33,615 nt of DNA from an uncultured Clostridia bacterium (GTDB taxonomy: Bacteria > Bacillota > Clostridia > TANB77 > CAG-508), in contig CAOKHH010000014.1 of NCBI GenBank assembly GCA_948468225.1, positions 1-33,615 of the forward strand, read 5' to 3'. This document shows, in pieces, positions 1 through 8,897 of this stretch. Position 1 is the first letter of the stretch. Each line of letters opens with the position of its first letter. A program made the translations under genes and the position numbers. Below the pieces are notes generated by a model. The model made no database searches, was not told where the DNA came from, and saw only the letters and a list, made by a program, of their open reading frames with translations.

Positions 1-2632
1 TTTTATTACCAATACACATTTTTGTTACACTGTCTGCTATTCCACCATTTCTGATTGTAGATACTGATATGGCTTTCTTATCCCCAATTAATTTATGTAT
101 TATTTCATAATTTTCTTTTAAATCTTCAAAATCTGGCAAGAACTCACTATCCATTTTTGTCTTCAATACTACAACTTTTGAATCTTTATTCTTAAATTCT
201 GTTGAAGTTACATAGTTTGTATCTACTGTTCCTACACAGAATGAAACTAATGTTGGTGGTACATCAAGTTCATTATAAGACCCAGACATACTGTCTTTTC
301 CACCTATTGCTGCAATTCCTAGTTTTTCTTGTGCCAAATATGCTCCTAGTAAAGCTGCAAATGGTTTTCCCCATCTTGAGCTGTCATCTCTTAGTTTCTC
401 AAAATACTCTTGAAATGTAAGCCAAGCCTTTTTATAGTCTCCACCTATTGCTACATATTTTGCAACTGATTCAACAATTGCATAAACAGCTCCGTGGAAA
501 GGACTCCATACTGCAATTTCAGGATTATATCCATATGTCATAATTGTTCCAGTATTAGTATATCCCTCTAGTGTAGGTATTCTTGCACACATTCCTTCTT
601 GTGGAGATAATTGATATCTTCCTCCAAAAGGCATAAGTACAGTATTGCAACCTATTGTACTATCAAATCTTTCTACTAAACCTTTTTGTGAACAACAATT
701 TAAGTCTTTTATAGTTTCTTTCCAAACTTTTTCTATATTATCTGAATTTATTGTTTTTGTAAAATAATTTTGTTCATAATTTGGTTTTTCTACTTTCGCA
801 TTAGTCTTTTTTACATCTCCATTTGTATTTAAGAATTCACGACTAATATCTACAATAAGCTTATTTCTCCAATACATTTTTACTCTTGGCTGCTCTGTTA
901 CTACTGCAACTTCTGTTGTTTCTAAGTTTTCTTTTTCTGCCAAAGACATAAATTTAGATACATTTTCTTTGCTAACTACAACTGCCATTCTTTCTTGTGA
1001 CTCTGAAATCGCAAGTTCTGTACCATCAAGTCCTTCATATTTTTTAGGTACTTTATCTAAGTTTATTTCAAGTCCATCTGCGAGTTCTCCTATTGCAACT
1101 GAAACTCCTCCCGCTCCAAAGTCATTACATCTTTTTATTAATTTCGTTACTTCTTCATTTCTAAATAGTCTTTGTATTTTTCTTTCTTCTGGTGCATTTC
1201 CTTTTTGTACTTCTGCTCCACAAGTTGTAAGTGATGTGCTTGTATGTGCTTTAGAAGAACCTGTTGCTCCTCCACAACCATCACGACCTGTTTTACCTCC
1301 AAGTAAAATTACTACATCTCCTGGAATTGGTCTTTCTCTTACTACATTTTTAGCTGGTGCAGCACCAATTAATGCTCCTATTTCCATTCTTTTTGCTACA
1401 TAGCCTGGATGATATATTTCTGTAACTTGTCCTGTTGCAAGTCCTATTTGATTTCCATATGAACTATATCCTCTTGCTGCCTCATTTGTTAATTTTCTTT
1501 GTGGTAATTTATTTGGTAAAGTCTCAGATACTGGTTTTGTCGGATCTCCGCATCCTGTAACACGCATAGCCTGATATACATATACTCTTCCAGATAGCGG
1601 ATCTCTTATTGCTCCACCAAGGCAAGTTGCAGCTCCACCAAATGGTTCTATTTCTGTTGGATGGTTATGTGTTTCATTTTTGAACATTATTAAATATTCT
1701 TCTTCAACTCCATCAACTAATATATTTGCTTTTATACTACAAGCATTTATTTCTTCAGACTCGTCTAAATCTTTTAAAACCCCTCTTTTTTTCAATTCCT
1801 TTGCAGCAATTGTTGCAACATCCATTAAGCATATATTTTTATCTCTATCTTCATATACAAATTTTCTTGAAGCCATATAATCTTCATATACTTTTTTTAG
1901 TAAATCCCATTTTATATCTAAAACTTCTAATTTTGTTAAAAATGTTGTATGACGACAGTGGTCTGACCAATATGTATCTATCATTTTCATTTCTGTAATA
2001 GTTGGGTCTCTTTTTTCTGTATCTCTAAAATATTTTTGGCAGAATTCCAAATCTTCTATATCCATAGCAAAACCATATTTTTTGTAGAATTTTTCTGCAT
2101 CTTCTTTAGTCATACTAATAAATCCATCTATTGTAGCAACTTCTTCTGGCACATTTACAGTTTGCTCTAAAGTTTTGGGCTTTTCTAATGCACATTCTCT
2201 TGAATCTACTGGATTTATTAAATATGATTTTATTTTTTCTACTTCTTCAGTACTTAAATTTCCTTTTAATATATATATTTTAGCAGTTTTAGCTATAGGT
2301 CTTGTTCCAGATGTTATAATTTGTAAACACTCAGATAACGAATTTGCTCTTTGATCAAATTGTCCTGGTAGATACTCTATACCAAATACAGTATCGTTTT
2401 CTTTGAAAGGATAAACTTCGTCAAAACAAACATCAACTTGTGGCTCTGAAAATATTGTTGTTTTAGCTTTTTCGTAATCTTCATCAGATATTCCAGATAC
2501 ATCATATCTATTTAAAATAATAACATTTTCTAAATTATTTATTAAAAGATTTTCTTTTAAATCAGCTAACATTCCTTTTGCTTCTATATCAAAACTCTCT
2601 CTTTTTTGTACATAAATTCTTTTTACAGACAT
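1..2632 (-). CDS. purL: Phosphoribosylformylglycinamidine synthase, large single-chain type (3' end outside window)
   Basis: Converts FGAR, ATP and glutamine to FGAM in de novo purine synthesis. The frame is open from an ATG at 2630-2632, behind an AAGGAGGT ribosome binding site, to the left window edge, giving 877 residues. The first ~70 residues look like the PurS-like N-terminal domain of the single-chain enzyme. They are followed by the catalytic halves with FKNETHNHPTEIEPFGG, GGKTGRDGCGGATGSSKAH, FGAGGVSVAIGELADG and, near the edge, GGKDSMSGSYNELDVPP. The glutaminase domain expected at the C terminus of the ~1200-residue form lies beyond the window. It sits downstream of purM on the same strand, separated by two repeat elements. 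The family assignment is secure; the clade (large type) is inferred from the N-terminal domain. Confidence 0.96.
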   Translation of the reverse strand, partial: MSVKRIYVQKRESFDIEAKGMLADLKENLLINNLENVIILNRYDVSGISDEDYEKAKTTIFSEPQVDVCFDEVYPFKENDTVFGIEYLPGQFDQRANSLSECLQIITSGTRPIAKTAKIYILKGNLSTEEVEKIKSYLINPVDSRECALEKPKTLEQTVNVPEEVATIDGFISMTKEDAEKFYKKYGFAMDIEDLEFCQKYFRDTEKRDPTITEMKMIDTYWSDHCRHTTFLTKLEVLDIKWDLLKKVYEDYMASRKFVYEDRDKNICLMDVATIAAKELKKRGVLKDLDESEEINACSIKANILVDGVEEEYLIMFKNETHNHPTEIEPFGGAATCLGGAIRDPLSGRVYVYQAMRVTGCGDPTKPVSETLPNKLPQRKLTNEAARGYSSYGNQIGLATGQVTEIYHPGYVAKRMEIGALIGAAPAKNVVRERPIPGDVVILLGGKTGRDGCGGATGSSKAHTSTSLTTCGAEVQKGNAPEERKIQRLFRNEEVTKLIKRCNDFGAGGVSVAIGELADGLEINLDKVPKKYEGLDGTELAISESQERMAVVVSKENVSKFMSLAEKENLETTEVAVVTEQPRVKMYWRNKLIVDISREFLNTNGDVKKTNAKVEKPNYEQNYFTKTINSDNIEKVWKETIKDLNCCSQKGLVERFDSTIGCNTVLMPFGGRYQLSPQEGMCARIPTLEGYTNTGTIMTYGYNPEIAVWSPFHGAVYAIVESVAKYVAIGGDYKKAWLTFQEYFEKLRDDSSRWGKPFAALLGAYLAQEKLGIAAIGGKDSMSGSYNELDVPPTLVSFCVGTVDTNYVTSTEFKNKDSKVVVLKTKMDSEFLPDFEDLKENYEIIHKLIGDKKAISVSTIRNGGIADSVTKMCIGNK

Positions 2633-2656
2633 TTGGCTTTTACCTCCTTATTTATC

Positions 2657-2687
2657 ACGGGCTGTCGAGAACGCCAGCCCCTATAAT
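2657..2687. repeat. Short hairpin repeat, CCCCTACA-type (copy 1)
   Basis: GGGCTG at 2659-2664 pairs with CAGCCC at 2675-2680 and is followed by CTATAAT. First of about 14 intergenic hairpins that share a C-rich 3' stem edge followed by CTACA or a close variant. It lies in the purM-purL spacer. Confidence 0.7.
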
Positions 2688-2699
2688 TTTTTATTTTGA

Positions 2700-2821
2700 T
2701 AATGGAAAAAGAAACAAGTATTGCTAGGCAATTTTTTAAGAAAAACTGGAGGTGTACGATGGTACATTGAGGATTTTTCTTAAAAAATTAACAACGCAAG
2801 ACGAAGTTTATTTTTTCATTA
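2700..2821. repeat. Nested inverted-repeat element, ~122 bp (copy A)
   Basis: The ends 2700-2715 and 2806-2821 are inverted repeats (14 of 16 positions). Inside, 2730-2745 and 2774-2789 form a perfect 16-bp inverted repeat. The apex is TGTAC (2753-2757) facing GTACA (2762-2766) across a GATG loop. Single-stranded blocks CTAGGCAA and TTAACAACG recur in a second copy at 31701-31824, although the stem sequences differ. The right end overlaps the stop codon of purM. Either a structured RNA or a non-autonomous mobile element; no coding potential seen. Confidence 0.75.
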
Positions 2822-3856
2822 CATTATATTTATTTCTTTATTACCTTCTACAACCTCACCAATTTTGTATGCAGTTTCGCCCTCATCTTTTAATATTTGT
2901 AGTGTCTTTTCTACATCTTCTGCTGATACTATTAATGCCATTCCAATTCCCATATTAAATGTGTTATACATATCTCTCTCAGGAATATTACCTTCTTTTT
3001 GTAATAATTTAAATATTGCTGGTACTTCATAAGAATTTTTATTTATATTTAAAGCAACTTTATCATTTAACATTCTTGGTAAATTCTCATAGAAACCTCC
3101 ACCAGTTACATGAGATATTCCTTTTACATTTACTTGTTCTAAAACTTTTAAAACTGGCTTTACATATATTTTTGTTGGTGCAAGTAAACTCTCGCCTAAT
3201 GTTTTTCCTAGTTCTTCTCTATATTCATTTAAGTTTTCTTTGTTTACATCAAATATTTTTCTAACTAATGAAAATCCATTTGAATGAACTCCAGATGATG
3301 CAATTCCTATGACTTTATCTCCTACACTTATGCTATCACTGTTTATTATTTTTTCTTTATCTACTATTCCAACACAAAAACCAGCTAAATCGTATTCATC
3401 TATTGGATAAAACCCTGGCATTTCTGCTGTTTCCCCACCAACTAATGCACATCCTGCCATTTTGCATCCATCTGTAACACCTTTTACTATTGTTGCAACA
3501 ACCTCTGGAACATTTTTTCCTAATGCAACATAGTCTAAGAAAAACAATGGTGTTGCACCACAGCATATTATATCATTTGCACACATTGCAACACAGTCTT
3601 GTCCTATTGTATCGTGCTTATCAAGTAAAAAAGCCAACTTTAGTTTTGTTCCTACTCCATCAGTACCAGAAACTAAAATTGGTTCTTTCATATTCTTTAT
3701 ATTTGGTGCAAAAAGTCCACCAAATCCACCTATATCTGATATAACACCATCTGTATATGTACTTTGTACGCACTTTTTAATAAGCTCTACAGACTTGTAT
3801 CCTGCAGTAACATCTACTCCTGCATTTTTATAGCTTTCGCTAAAACTCTTTTCCAT
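2819..3856 (-). CDS. purM: Phosphoribosylformylglycinamidine cyclo-ligase (AIR synthetase)
   Basis: Closes FGAM to AIR with ATP, the step directly after PurL. It is 345 residues, normal for the family. Family motifs are SGTDGVGTKLKLAF, DCVAMCANDIICCGA, GGETAEMPGFY, GIASSGVHSNGFSLVR and GISHVTGGGFYEN. The frame stays open upstream to 3919, but the start is placed at the ATG at 3854-3856 because MEKSFSESYKNAGVDV is the normal N terminus and a GAGAGGAG ribosome binding site precedes it. It has its own sigma-A-like promoter at 3891-3919, so purM and purL probably form one transcript. The stop codon lies inside the right arm of the nested inverted-repeat element. Confidence 0.97.
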   Translation of the reverse strand: MEKSFSESYKNAGVDVTAGYKSVELIKKCVQSTYTDGVISDIGGFGGLFAPNIKNMKEPILVSGTDGVGTKLKLAFLLDKHDTIGQDCVAMCANDIICCGATPLFFLDYVALGKNVPEVVATIVKGVTDGCKMAGCALVGGETAEMPGFYPIDEYDLAGFCVGIVDKEKIINSDSISVGDKVIGIASSGVHSNGFSLVRKIFDVNKENLNEYREELGKTLGESLLAPTKIYVKPVLKVLEQVNVKGISHVTGGGFYENLPRMLNDKVALNINKNSYEVPAIFKLLQKEGNIPERDMYNTFNMGIGMALIVSAEDVEKTLQILKDEGETAYKIGEVVEGNKEINIM

Positions 3857-3890
3857 ACTAGCAATTCTCCTCTCATTTTTCAATATAATT

Positions 3891-3919
3891 ATAATACTAT
3901 ATCTTCCTTTAAATATCAA
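3891..3919 (-). promoter_or_regulatory. Sigma-A promoter for purM
   Basis: On the minus strand TTGATA (plus 3914-3919) is followed by a 17-bp spacer and TATTAT (plus 3891-3896), with the purM start about 35 bp downstream. The match is good, but no operator was identified. Confidence 0.6.
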
Positions 3920-3962
3920 TATATGACAACAATTTTTTTATTATATTTTCTCGAATTAGTTT

Positions 3963-3991
3963 TTGACTTATCAACAAAAAAATGATATAAT
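3963..3991 (+). promoter_or_regulatory. Sigma-A promoter for the small Cys-rich gene
   Basis: TTGACT at 3963-3968, a 17-bp spacer and a perfect TATAAT at 3986-3991. It is the best promoter in the window and faces plus, divergent from purM. The downstream ORF starts 29 bp after the -10. Confidence 0.85.
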
Positions 3992-4020
3992 TTAAGTATT
4001 GATTTTTTGGAGGTGAATTT

Positions 4021-4185
4021 ATGTCTTGCGAATGCCAAAAGCCTTGCGGTCGGACTATTTGCTGTAGTATTTGTGAAAGCAGATACAACTGCGAAGATGT
4101 TTGTAAGACTTGCGTACCTGACTCCGTGACTCCCAGCAAGCCTAACGCCGATACTCATGATGAAGACTCTTCACATGAGGACTAA
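4021..4185 (+). CDS. Small cysteine-rich protein, 54 aa, unknown function
   Basis: ATG at 4021 follows GGAGGTGAATTT. The product begins MSCECQKPCGRTICC, has nine cysteines within its first 31 residues (positions 3, 5, 9, 14, 15, 18, 24, 28, 31) and ends in an acidic His/Asp/Glu tail. I do not recognise a family; the pattern suggests metal binding. It has a full promoter and a strong terminator, so it is an independent transcription unit facing against its neighbours. Codon choice (TGC, AGC, AAG, GAC, CCC, GTG) is unlike the surrounding genes and suggests transfer. Codon 11 is CGG followed by A, the same four bases as one of the putative frameshift sites. A +1 shift there would give a 35-residue product ending at TGA 4127-4129. 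The cysteine pattern favours the unshifted frame. Confidence 0.75.
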   Translation: MSCECQKPCGRTICCSICESRYNCEDVCKTCVPDSVTPSKPNADTHDEDSSHED

Positions 4186-4187
4186 AT

Positions 4188-4234
4188 AATTCCCCAATAT
4201 CTTAATAAAATATTGATATTGGGGAATTACTTTA
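4188..4234 (+). terminator. Terminator of the small Cys-rich gene
   Basis: A perfect 14-bp stem, 4188-4201 with 4215-4228, begins 2 bases after the stop codon and is followed by a T-rich stretch (ACTTTATTTC). Confidence 0.75.
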
Positions 4235-4285
4235 TTTCATATCTTTTAAAAACATCCATACATACAACAAAAATATTAAAATCTA

Positions 4286-4315
4286 TTGCAATTATGGTCA
4301 TATTTGTTGTAAAAT
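4286..4315 (+). promoter_or_regulatory. Probable promoter of tRNA-Gly
   Basis: TTGCAA at 4286-4291, an 18-bp spacer and TAAAAT at 4310-4315, 16 bp before the mature tRNA 5' end. A weaker match than the neighbouring promoter. Confidence 0.45.
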
Positions 4316-4330
4316 AAATACTATACATAT

Positions 4331-4404
<74 letters not shown>

Positions 4405-4411
4405 AAAAAAA

Positions 4412-4440
4412 ACCCCTAGCTATGCTAGAGGTCATTTTTT
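4412..4440. terminator. Bidirectional terminator between tRNA-Gly and the 4442 gene
   Basis: Arms 4412-4420 and 4424-4432 form a 9-bp stem with one mismatch and a TAT loop. A T run follows on plus (4435-4440) and an A run precedes it (4405-4412), which gives a T run on minus. It can serve both convergent genes. Confidence 0.75.
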
Positions 4441-4441
4441 A

Positions 4442-5005
4442 TTATACACCAGCTGATACTATGTAGTGTTTTAAACCATCTTTTACTACATAAAATTCTA
4501 TGCCTTCTTTTTCATCTTCATATTCATCAATTTTTACTTTTAAAGTACAAGTTACTTTCTTTAATTTTTTAGAACCTTCTACCTTTTCTTCTTTTAAATC
4601 TTTTACAGAAACTTTCATTTTTGAATCTGTTCCATCAAGTTTAAATTGATCTTTATATTCTTTTTTGAATTCTTTAACTTTTTCTTGCATTTCTTTATCT
4701 TTTTTCAATTCTGCATAAGTTTCATCAAATTTTGATAAGTCAGCTTTTGTAGATTCAAATGCACTAACTCCATTTAAATCCATAAGATTTACAACTTTGC
4801 TTGAATCTCCTTTTTCAATTGCTTTTACATAATCTTTAACAGCAGATTTTGCTCCTCTTGTCATGAACATAAGTATTACAGCTAAAATAACTACAACTGC
4901 TATTGCAATTATACCAATTAGTGTTGTGTTTGCTTTTTTAACTGGATTTGTGTTTGTTGTTGTTTCTGGTTCTTGAGAACCTAAATTTTCTTCATTGTTT
5001 TCCAT
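4442..5005 (-). CDS. Membrane-anchored protein of unknown function, 187 aa
   Basis: The N terminus (~25 residues) is polar, rich in Asn, Glu and Thr, and is followed by a hydrophobic segment at about 29-49 (IIAIAVVVILAVILMFM). The rest is a Lys/Glu-rich extracellular part starting AKSAVKDYVKAIEKGD, which resembles DUF4878/NTF2-like folds of small Firmicute surface proteins. That similarity is only suggestive. The ATG at 5003-5005 follows AAAGGGAGGT. It is a single gene bounded by the bidirectional terminator. No function is proposed. Confidence 0.8.
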   Translation of the reverse strand: MENNEENLGSQEPETTTNTNPVKKANTTLIGIIAIAVVVILAVILMFMTRGAKSAVKDYVKAIEKGDSSKVVNLMDLNGVSAFESTKADLSKFDETYAELKKDKEMQEKVKEFKKEYKDQFKLDGTDSKMKVSVKDLKEEKVEGSKKLKKVTCTLKVKIDEYEDEKEGIEFYVVKDGLKHYIVSAGV

Positions 5006-5079
5006 TTTTTATACCTCCCTTTAATATGTATATTATAATATTATATTAAATAAAACTTGTCAATATAATATTTAATATT

Positions 5080-6030
5080 TTATAATTCAAAAGAATCATC
5101 TTCTAGTTCTTTATCTTTTGTTGTTATAGATGGTTCATCAATATCTCCTACAATAAATGCATTTCTGTGATTTGCAGTTTCTGTTTTAAGCATTTGTATT
5201 AGTTCTGGTGTAGTACAATATATTCTTTTTAATTCTTGTCTAAAAGCAATTTCATTAAAATCTGGATTATTTAAAATATCTTTTAAACTTTCATATTTTT
5301 CTAAATCCAAAGTTGAAGAACACCATTTTAAACTAATCTTATCACCAAACACTTTTTTAAACTGTCTCATTGCTCTACTACCATGAGTGCATGTTGTTAC
5401 AAGTATTGCAGACTTGATTTGCGTACCCGTTTCTAATTCTTCCGCTTCAAAAATATTCTTACAGAATTCAGCATTTTCTTGTGTGCTCGTTGACATTGTC
5501 TCTGTTAAAACATCTTCTGGATTTACTCTTATACTTTTAAGAAATTTTTCTGTTAATTTTATCTTATGATATTGATAATCTTCATCAAATACACCTGGAA
5601 CAAATGTCTCTGCTCCCCAATCTGCCTCTGCAAGATCTGACCAATCTTGCTCTATTTCACTATTATCCATATATTCTTCTAGTGATGTTGGATGCATATA
5701 ACCTTTCACATCTCTTCCATTAACCAAACCACCTGTAAAAATTATTTTTTTAACAATTCCTAATCTATATAATTCAAAAGCCTTTATTGCTCTTTCTCTA
5801 GTGGTTGGTAATTCTCCATTACCTAGAACTATTGCAATATCTGCTGAATTAGCCTCTTTATTTTTTGTTCTTGCGAAATCTGTTATATTATCTCCTATTA
5901 CAAAATCAAAAAGTTCTTCTGTTGTTAGCTCTCTACCTTCAGGAGTTGCTATGCTTTTTACATGTTTATCATCTACCCAGTGTAAGTATCTTGTTTTATC
6001 TCCTATTTGAACTTTTCTTACTGCTCTATA
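5080..6030 (-). pseudogene. DUF218 (YdcF/ElyC)-like gene lacking a start codon, next to tRNA-Thr
   Basis: An open frame of 316 codons runs from just after a TGA (plus 6031-6033) to TAA at 5080-5082. It contains IAIVLGNGELPTTRERAIKA, AFELYRLGIVKKIIFTGG and ILVTTCTHGSRAMRQFKKVF, matching the DUF218 pattern: nucleotide-like fold, then an R..A..LY..G..K.IIFTGG block, then a second conserved half. Homologous-looking sequence continues up to the TGA, yet there is no ATG, GTG or TTG for the first ~100 codons. The first possible start, TTG at 5725-5727, lies inside the fold and has no good ribosome binding site. The frame abuts tRNA-Thr, so the 5' part was probably lost by deletion or recombination there. 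An unusual initiation codon is the alternative. Confidence 0.65.
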
Positions 6031-6058
6031 TCACTGAGACTTGTTAAAGTCGCACTTA

Positions 6059-6134
6059 TGGAGCCACTGGGGAGAATCGAACTCCCGACCTACAGGTTAC
6101 GAATCTGTTGCTCTACCAACTGAGCTACAATGGC
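6059..6134 (-). tRNA. tRNA-Thr(CGU)
   Basis: On minus: acceptor GCCATTG with CAGTGGC, D arm GCTCAGTTGGTAGAGC, anticodon loop TTCGTAA with CGT at 34-36 (reads ACG), T arm GGGAG with CTCCC around TTCGATT, and encoded CCA. The last anticodon-stem pair is an A31-C39 mismatch. It lies just upstream of the truncated DUF218-like frame. Confidence 0.95.
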
Positions 6135-6140
6135 ATATAT

Positions 6141-6171
6141 AAACACATTATATATTTTATATAATGTGTTT
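6141..6171 (-). terminator. Hairpin between trmB and tRNA-Thr
   Basis: A perfect 13-bp stem, 6141-6153 with 6159-6171, has a 5-base loop. It lies 15 bp after the trmB stop and 6 bp before the tRNA-Thr 5' end. It is probably the trmB terminator or a processing signal; no long T run follows. Confidence 0.5.
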
Positions 6172-6185
6172 GCAAGTATTTTTCA

Positions 6186-6851
6186 CTATTTTTTTGTTGC
6201 TATTAAAGCTTTTATTTTTATTCCTTGGTTTGTAAACATCTTCTCATGCTCTGTTTCTATGTTTTCCGTGCATTCTTCACTATGCAAATCATATGTCAAT
6301 TTTTGTATATCGAATCCCGCTTCTTTAAAATATCTTTGGCTTGCTAAAAACAAATTATCATCATCTGTTTTAAAGTATATTTCTCCACCTGTTTTTAAAA
6401 ATAGTTTATATTTTTCTAATTGCTTTGTATGTGTTAATCTCTTTTTATTGTGTCTGGCTTTTGGCCAAGGATTACAGAAATTTATATATATTCTATCAAC
6501 TGTATCTTTTTCATCAAATATATCTTGTATCAATTCTATCTCTTGCGCTGTTATTAAAACATTACCTATATCTTTTTTTTGCTCATTATATTCTTTTTCT
6601 ATATTTCTTTTTGTTAATCCTAGCATTTCACTTTTTATGTCTATTGCTATATAATTTATATTCTGATTTTGGCTTGCAAGTTTTGATATAAATGTTCCTT
6701 TACCACATCCTAATTCTAGATGTATTAGTTGTTTATTTTTAAAACACTCATGCCATTTTCCTTTATTTTCTATTGGATTATCTACAAAAAAATTACACTC
6801 TTCTAATTCAGGTCTTACCCATGCTTTTCTTCTAATTCTCAAAATCTTCAC
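6186..6851 (-). CDS. trmB: tRNA (guanine-N7-)-methyltransferase
   Basis: Makes m7G46 in the tRNA variable loop using SAM. The SAM-binding motif is [16 protein letters not shown] near residue 45, then [11 protein letters not shown]. The TrmB hallmark [18 protein letters not shown] follows, then [14 protein letters not shown] near residue 155. The length of 221 aa is normal. The frame opens with GTG at 6849-6851, which nearly overlaps its AGGA. An in-frame TTG at 6840-6842 would give MRIRRKAW, closer to the usual MRLRxKPW start, so the exact start is uncertain. Monocistronic, followed by a hairpin and tRNA-Thr. Confidence 0.95.
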   Translation of the reverse strand: MKILRIRRKAWVRPELEECNFFVDNPIENKGKWHECFKNKQLIHLELGCGKGTFISKLASQNQNINYIAIDIKSEMLGLTKRNIEKEYNEQKKDIGNVLITAQEIELIQDIFDEKDTVDRIYINFCNPWPKARHNKKRLTHTKQLEKYKLFLKTGGEIYFKTDDDNLFLASQRYFKEAGFDIQKLTYDLHSEECTENIETEHEKMFTNQGIKIKALIATKK

Positions 6852-6867
6852 ATCCTATTTTCTATTT

Positions 6868-6897
6868 CGGGCAGACACAGGGCCTGCCCCTACATAT
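6868..6897. repeat. Short hairpin repeat, CCCCTACA-type (copy 2)
   Basis: GGGCAG at 6869-6874 pairs with CTGCCC at 6884-6889, followed by CTACAT. It lies just upstream of trmB, in the same orientation as copy 1. Confidence 0.75.
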
Positions 6898-6945
6898 ATT
6901 ATCGTAATTTGTAATATTTTTCAATATATAAAAAAAGATATTCAA

Positions 6946-6973
6946 AAAAATACAACATATATGTTGTATTTTT
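6946..6973. terminator. 28-bp perfect palindrome, terminator of the beta-propeller gene
   Basis: The core TACAACATATATGTTGTA (6951-6968) extends by five A:T pairs each side. It starts 8 bp after the stop codon on the minus strand, and the T-rich far side fits an intrinsic terminator. Confidence 0.65.
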
Positions 6974-6981
6974 CGAAATAA

Positions 6982-8895
6982 TTATAATTGAATTTCTCCT
7001 ATTGTCTCCATTGTGTTCATATCTGTTATTTTAACCAAATCTTGTGATAATGTATAAATATTATTACCAATATACATAATTCTTTCTACAGAACAATCTT
7101 CATTATGGCTTATTCTTGCCCTTTGTTCAAATCCATTTTCTAGTGATAATCCGTATATTATAGCTCCTTCAAAAGTAGTCTCTCCATAGTATTTTGAACT
7201 ATTTTGTTTCTCTCTTATTGTTATAGGAAAAGCAATAATATTTTTTTCTTTAGAAAATAATAACGCTTTATGATTATATAACAATTCTGAATATGTTCCA
7301 ATATCTCCTATTTTTACAGAATATAATTCTTTTGGATTAGATACATCACTTACATCAAATAATGCCATTTTAAATCCCTTTTCTTTTACTACATCCCCAT
7401 TATCTTCTGTATCTTTTCCAAATCCTATTATATGTGTTTCATCATAAGGGTGTAAATAATCACTAAAACCAGGAATCTTTAACTGTCCTAGCACTTTCGG
7501 CTCTTTTGGATTAGATAAATCTATTACAAACAATGGATCTACTTGTTTAAAAGTTACCACATAAGCCAAATCTCCCATATACCTTACAGAATATATTTTT
7601 TCATCTGGGGCTAAATCTTCCAATTGTCCTACTAAATTCATACTATCATCTAAAACATATAAATTGTTTACGTTTTTATATTCTGTTTCTTTAGACCTAT
7701 ATGTTGTAGCAATTCTAAAACAGCCATTATATTCATCCATAGAAAATTGGTCTTTTACATTTCCTGGCACTGTTGCATTCGCAACATAATTTATTTTTCC
7801 ATTTTTTAATTCAAACTTATATACCTTTGTATCATTTCTGTATGAATCAGACATCATTGCTATAGATTTAGCTTCATTGCTAATTGTATATTCCATACAT
7901 GTTACATATAAATTTTCAGTACTTGCATATACATTATCTCCATTTCCTAAATATGTTTGTATATTAACAGGCTTATTATCATTTATGTTAAAACTAGACA
8001 CTATCATATAACTATTTGCTTGTGTATCTGGAAAATATTGTATATCTGTATATTCTATACATCTTACATCTTCTCCAATTGCTGTATCTTTATATGAAGG
8101 CTTTAATGAGTTTTCATCTTCTAACATTTCATCATATATATATTCATTAGAAACTATATATACATAATCGTTTATCATTCTTGATGTTATTAAATTTCCC
8201 TCTATTTCAACCTCTCTTTCTATTTCTATATTATTTATATCTGATATATTATACATAACTACTCTTATTTCATTTTTATATCTATAACCACTTCTTAATT
8301 TTGATGTTTCTTTCTCTCTATGATTAGCAATAACAATTAGTTTATTATTATTTAAATACATATCTATTGGCTGTATATCTTCATACTCAATATTTTTTAT
8401 TACCTCTTCATTTTTTGTATCTATTATACTAACTTCATTTCCTATATTTCTATAGTAAAAAATATAATTTCCATTTGTTTTTACTATATCAGCCTCATCT
8501 ACTCCCTCTACTTGAACATTTGTAGTAGAAAAATCATCCTTTGCTTGATATTCCTTTGCTGTTTCAAGACTACTATTCATCATATCACTATCAAAAACAA
8601 TATCATTATATCTATATTTTTGATTTTCATTTATCATTTCTTTCATATTTTCATAGCTTCCTACAGTAGGTAATTTAGCAACTTCTCTATTTTGTACTAT
8701 TTTTTCTTTTTCTATATTGCCATTCATATATACAAATGAAAATAATAATAAAAATACAGCAGCAGCACTTAATATTCTTCTTGGTATAGCATATGTCTTT
8801 GCTTTCTTAGTTGTTATTTTTTCTATTGTTTTCTTTTTCAATTCATCATCCGCTTTGATTGAATTGATTGTATCAATATAATCTTTTTTATTCAT
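6982..8895 (-). CDS. Membrane-tethered beta-propeller protein, probable anti-sigma partner
   Basis: A 637-aa protein. Residues 1-40 are cytoplasmic and charged (MNKKDYIDTINSIKADDELKK), about 41-60 are one hydrophobic segment (ILSAAAVFLLLFSFVYMNG), and the rest is extracellular with the repeated blade pattern of the secreted Beta_propel family (PF09826). Examples are NNKLIVIANHREKE, MGDLAYVVTFKQVDPLFVIDLSNPKEPKVLGQL and YLHPYDETHIIGFGKD. It starts 2 bp after the stop of an ECF sigma factor, with its ribosome binding site (AAGGAG) inside that gene. This is the standard arrangement of a sigma factor and its membrane-bound regulator, so an anti-sigma role sensed through the propeller is inferred. 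No zinc-type anti-sigma HxxxCxxC motif is visible. Confidence 0.88.
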   Translation of the reverse strand: MNKKDYIDTINSIKADDELKKKTIEKITTKKAKTYAIPRRILSAAAVFLLLFSFVYMNGNIEKEKIVQNREVAKLPTVGSYENMKEMINENQKYRYNDIVFDSDMMNSSLETAKEYQAKDDFSTTNVQVEGVDEADIVKTNGNYIFYYRNIGNEVSIIDTKNEEVIKNIEYEDIQPIDMYLNNNKLIVIANHREKETSKLRSGYRYKNEIRVVMYNISDINNIEIEREVEIEGNLITSRMINDYVYIVSNEYIYDEMLEDENSLKPSYKDTAIGEDVRCIEYTDIQYFPDTQANSYMIVSSFNINDNKPVNIQTYLGNGDNVYASTENLYVTCMEYTISNEAKSIAMMSDSYRNDTKVYKFELKNGKINYVANATVPGNVKDQFSMDEYNGCFRIATTYRSKETEYKNVNNLYVLDDSMNLVGQLEDLAPDEKIYSVRYMGDLAYVVTFKQVDPLFVIDLSNPKEPKVLGQLKIPGFSDYLHPYDETHIIGFGKDTEDNGDVVKEKGFKMALFDVSDVSNPKELYSVKIGDIGTYSELLYNHKALLFSKEKNIIAFPITIREKQNSSKYYGETTFEGAIIYGLSLENGFEQRARISHNEDCSVERIMYIGNNIYTLSQDLVKITDMNTMETIGEIQL

Positions 8896-8897
8896 CT

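Noticed and set aside
969..1403. Plus-strand ORFs across purL, the LCCL gene and the ribosomal operon
   Set aside because: They are antisense shadows of confirmed minus-strand genes, without ribosome binding sites or recognisable products.
3909..4158. Minus-strand ORFs opposite the small Cys-rich gene
   Set aside because: They lack a ribosome binding site and run against a clear promoter, ribosome binding site and terminator on plus.
4021..4185. SCIFF-type ranthipeptide precursor
   Set aside because: The Cys spacing does not match the six-in-forty-five pattern and no radical SAM maturase is nearby.
5080..6033. TGA read as tryptophan (Mycoplasma-like code)
   Set aside because: No in-frame TGA occurs inside any intact native gene, Trp is encoded by TGG throughout, and only the start-less DUF218-like frame would benefit.
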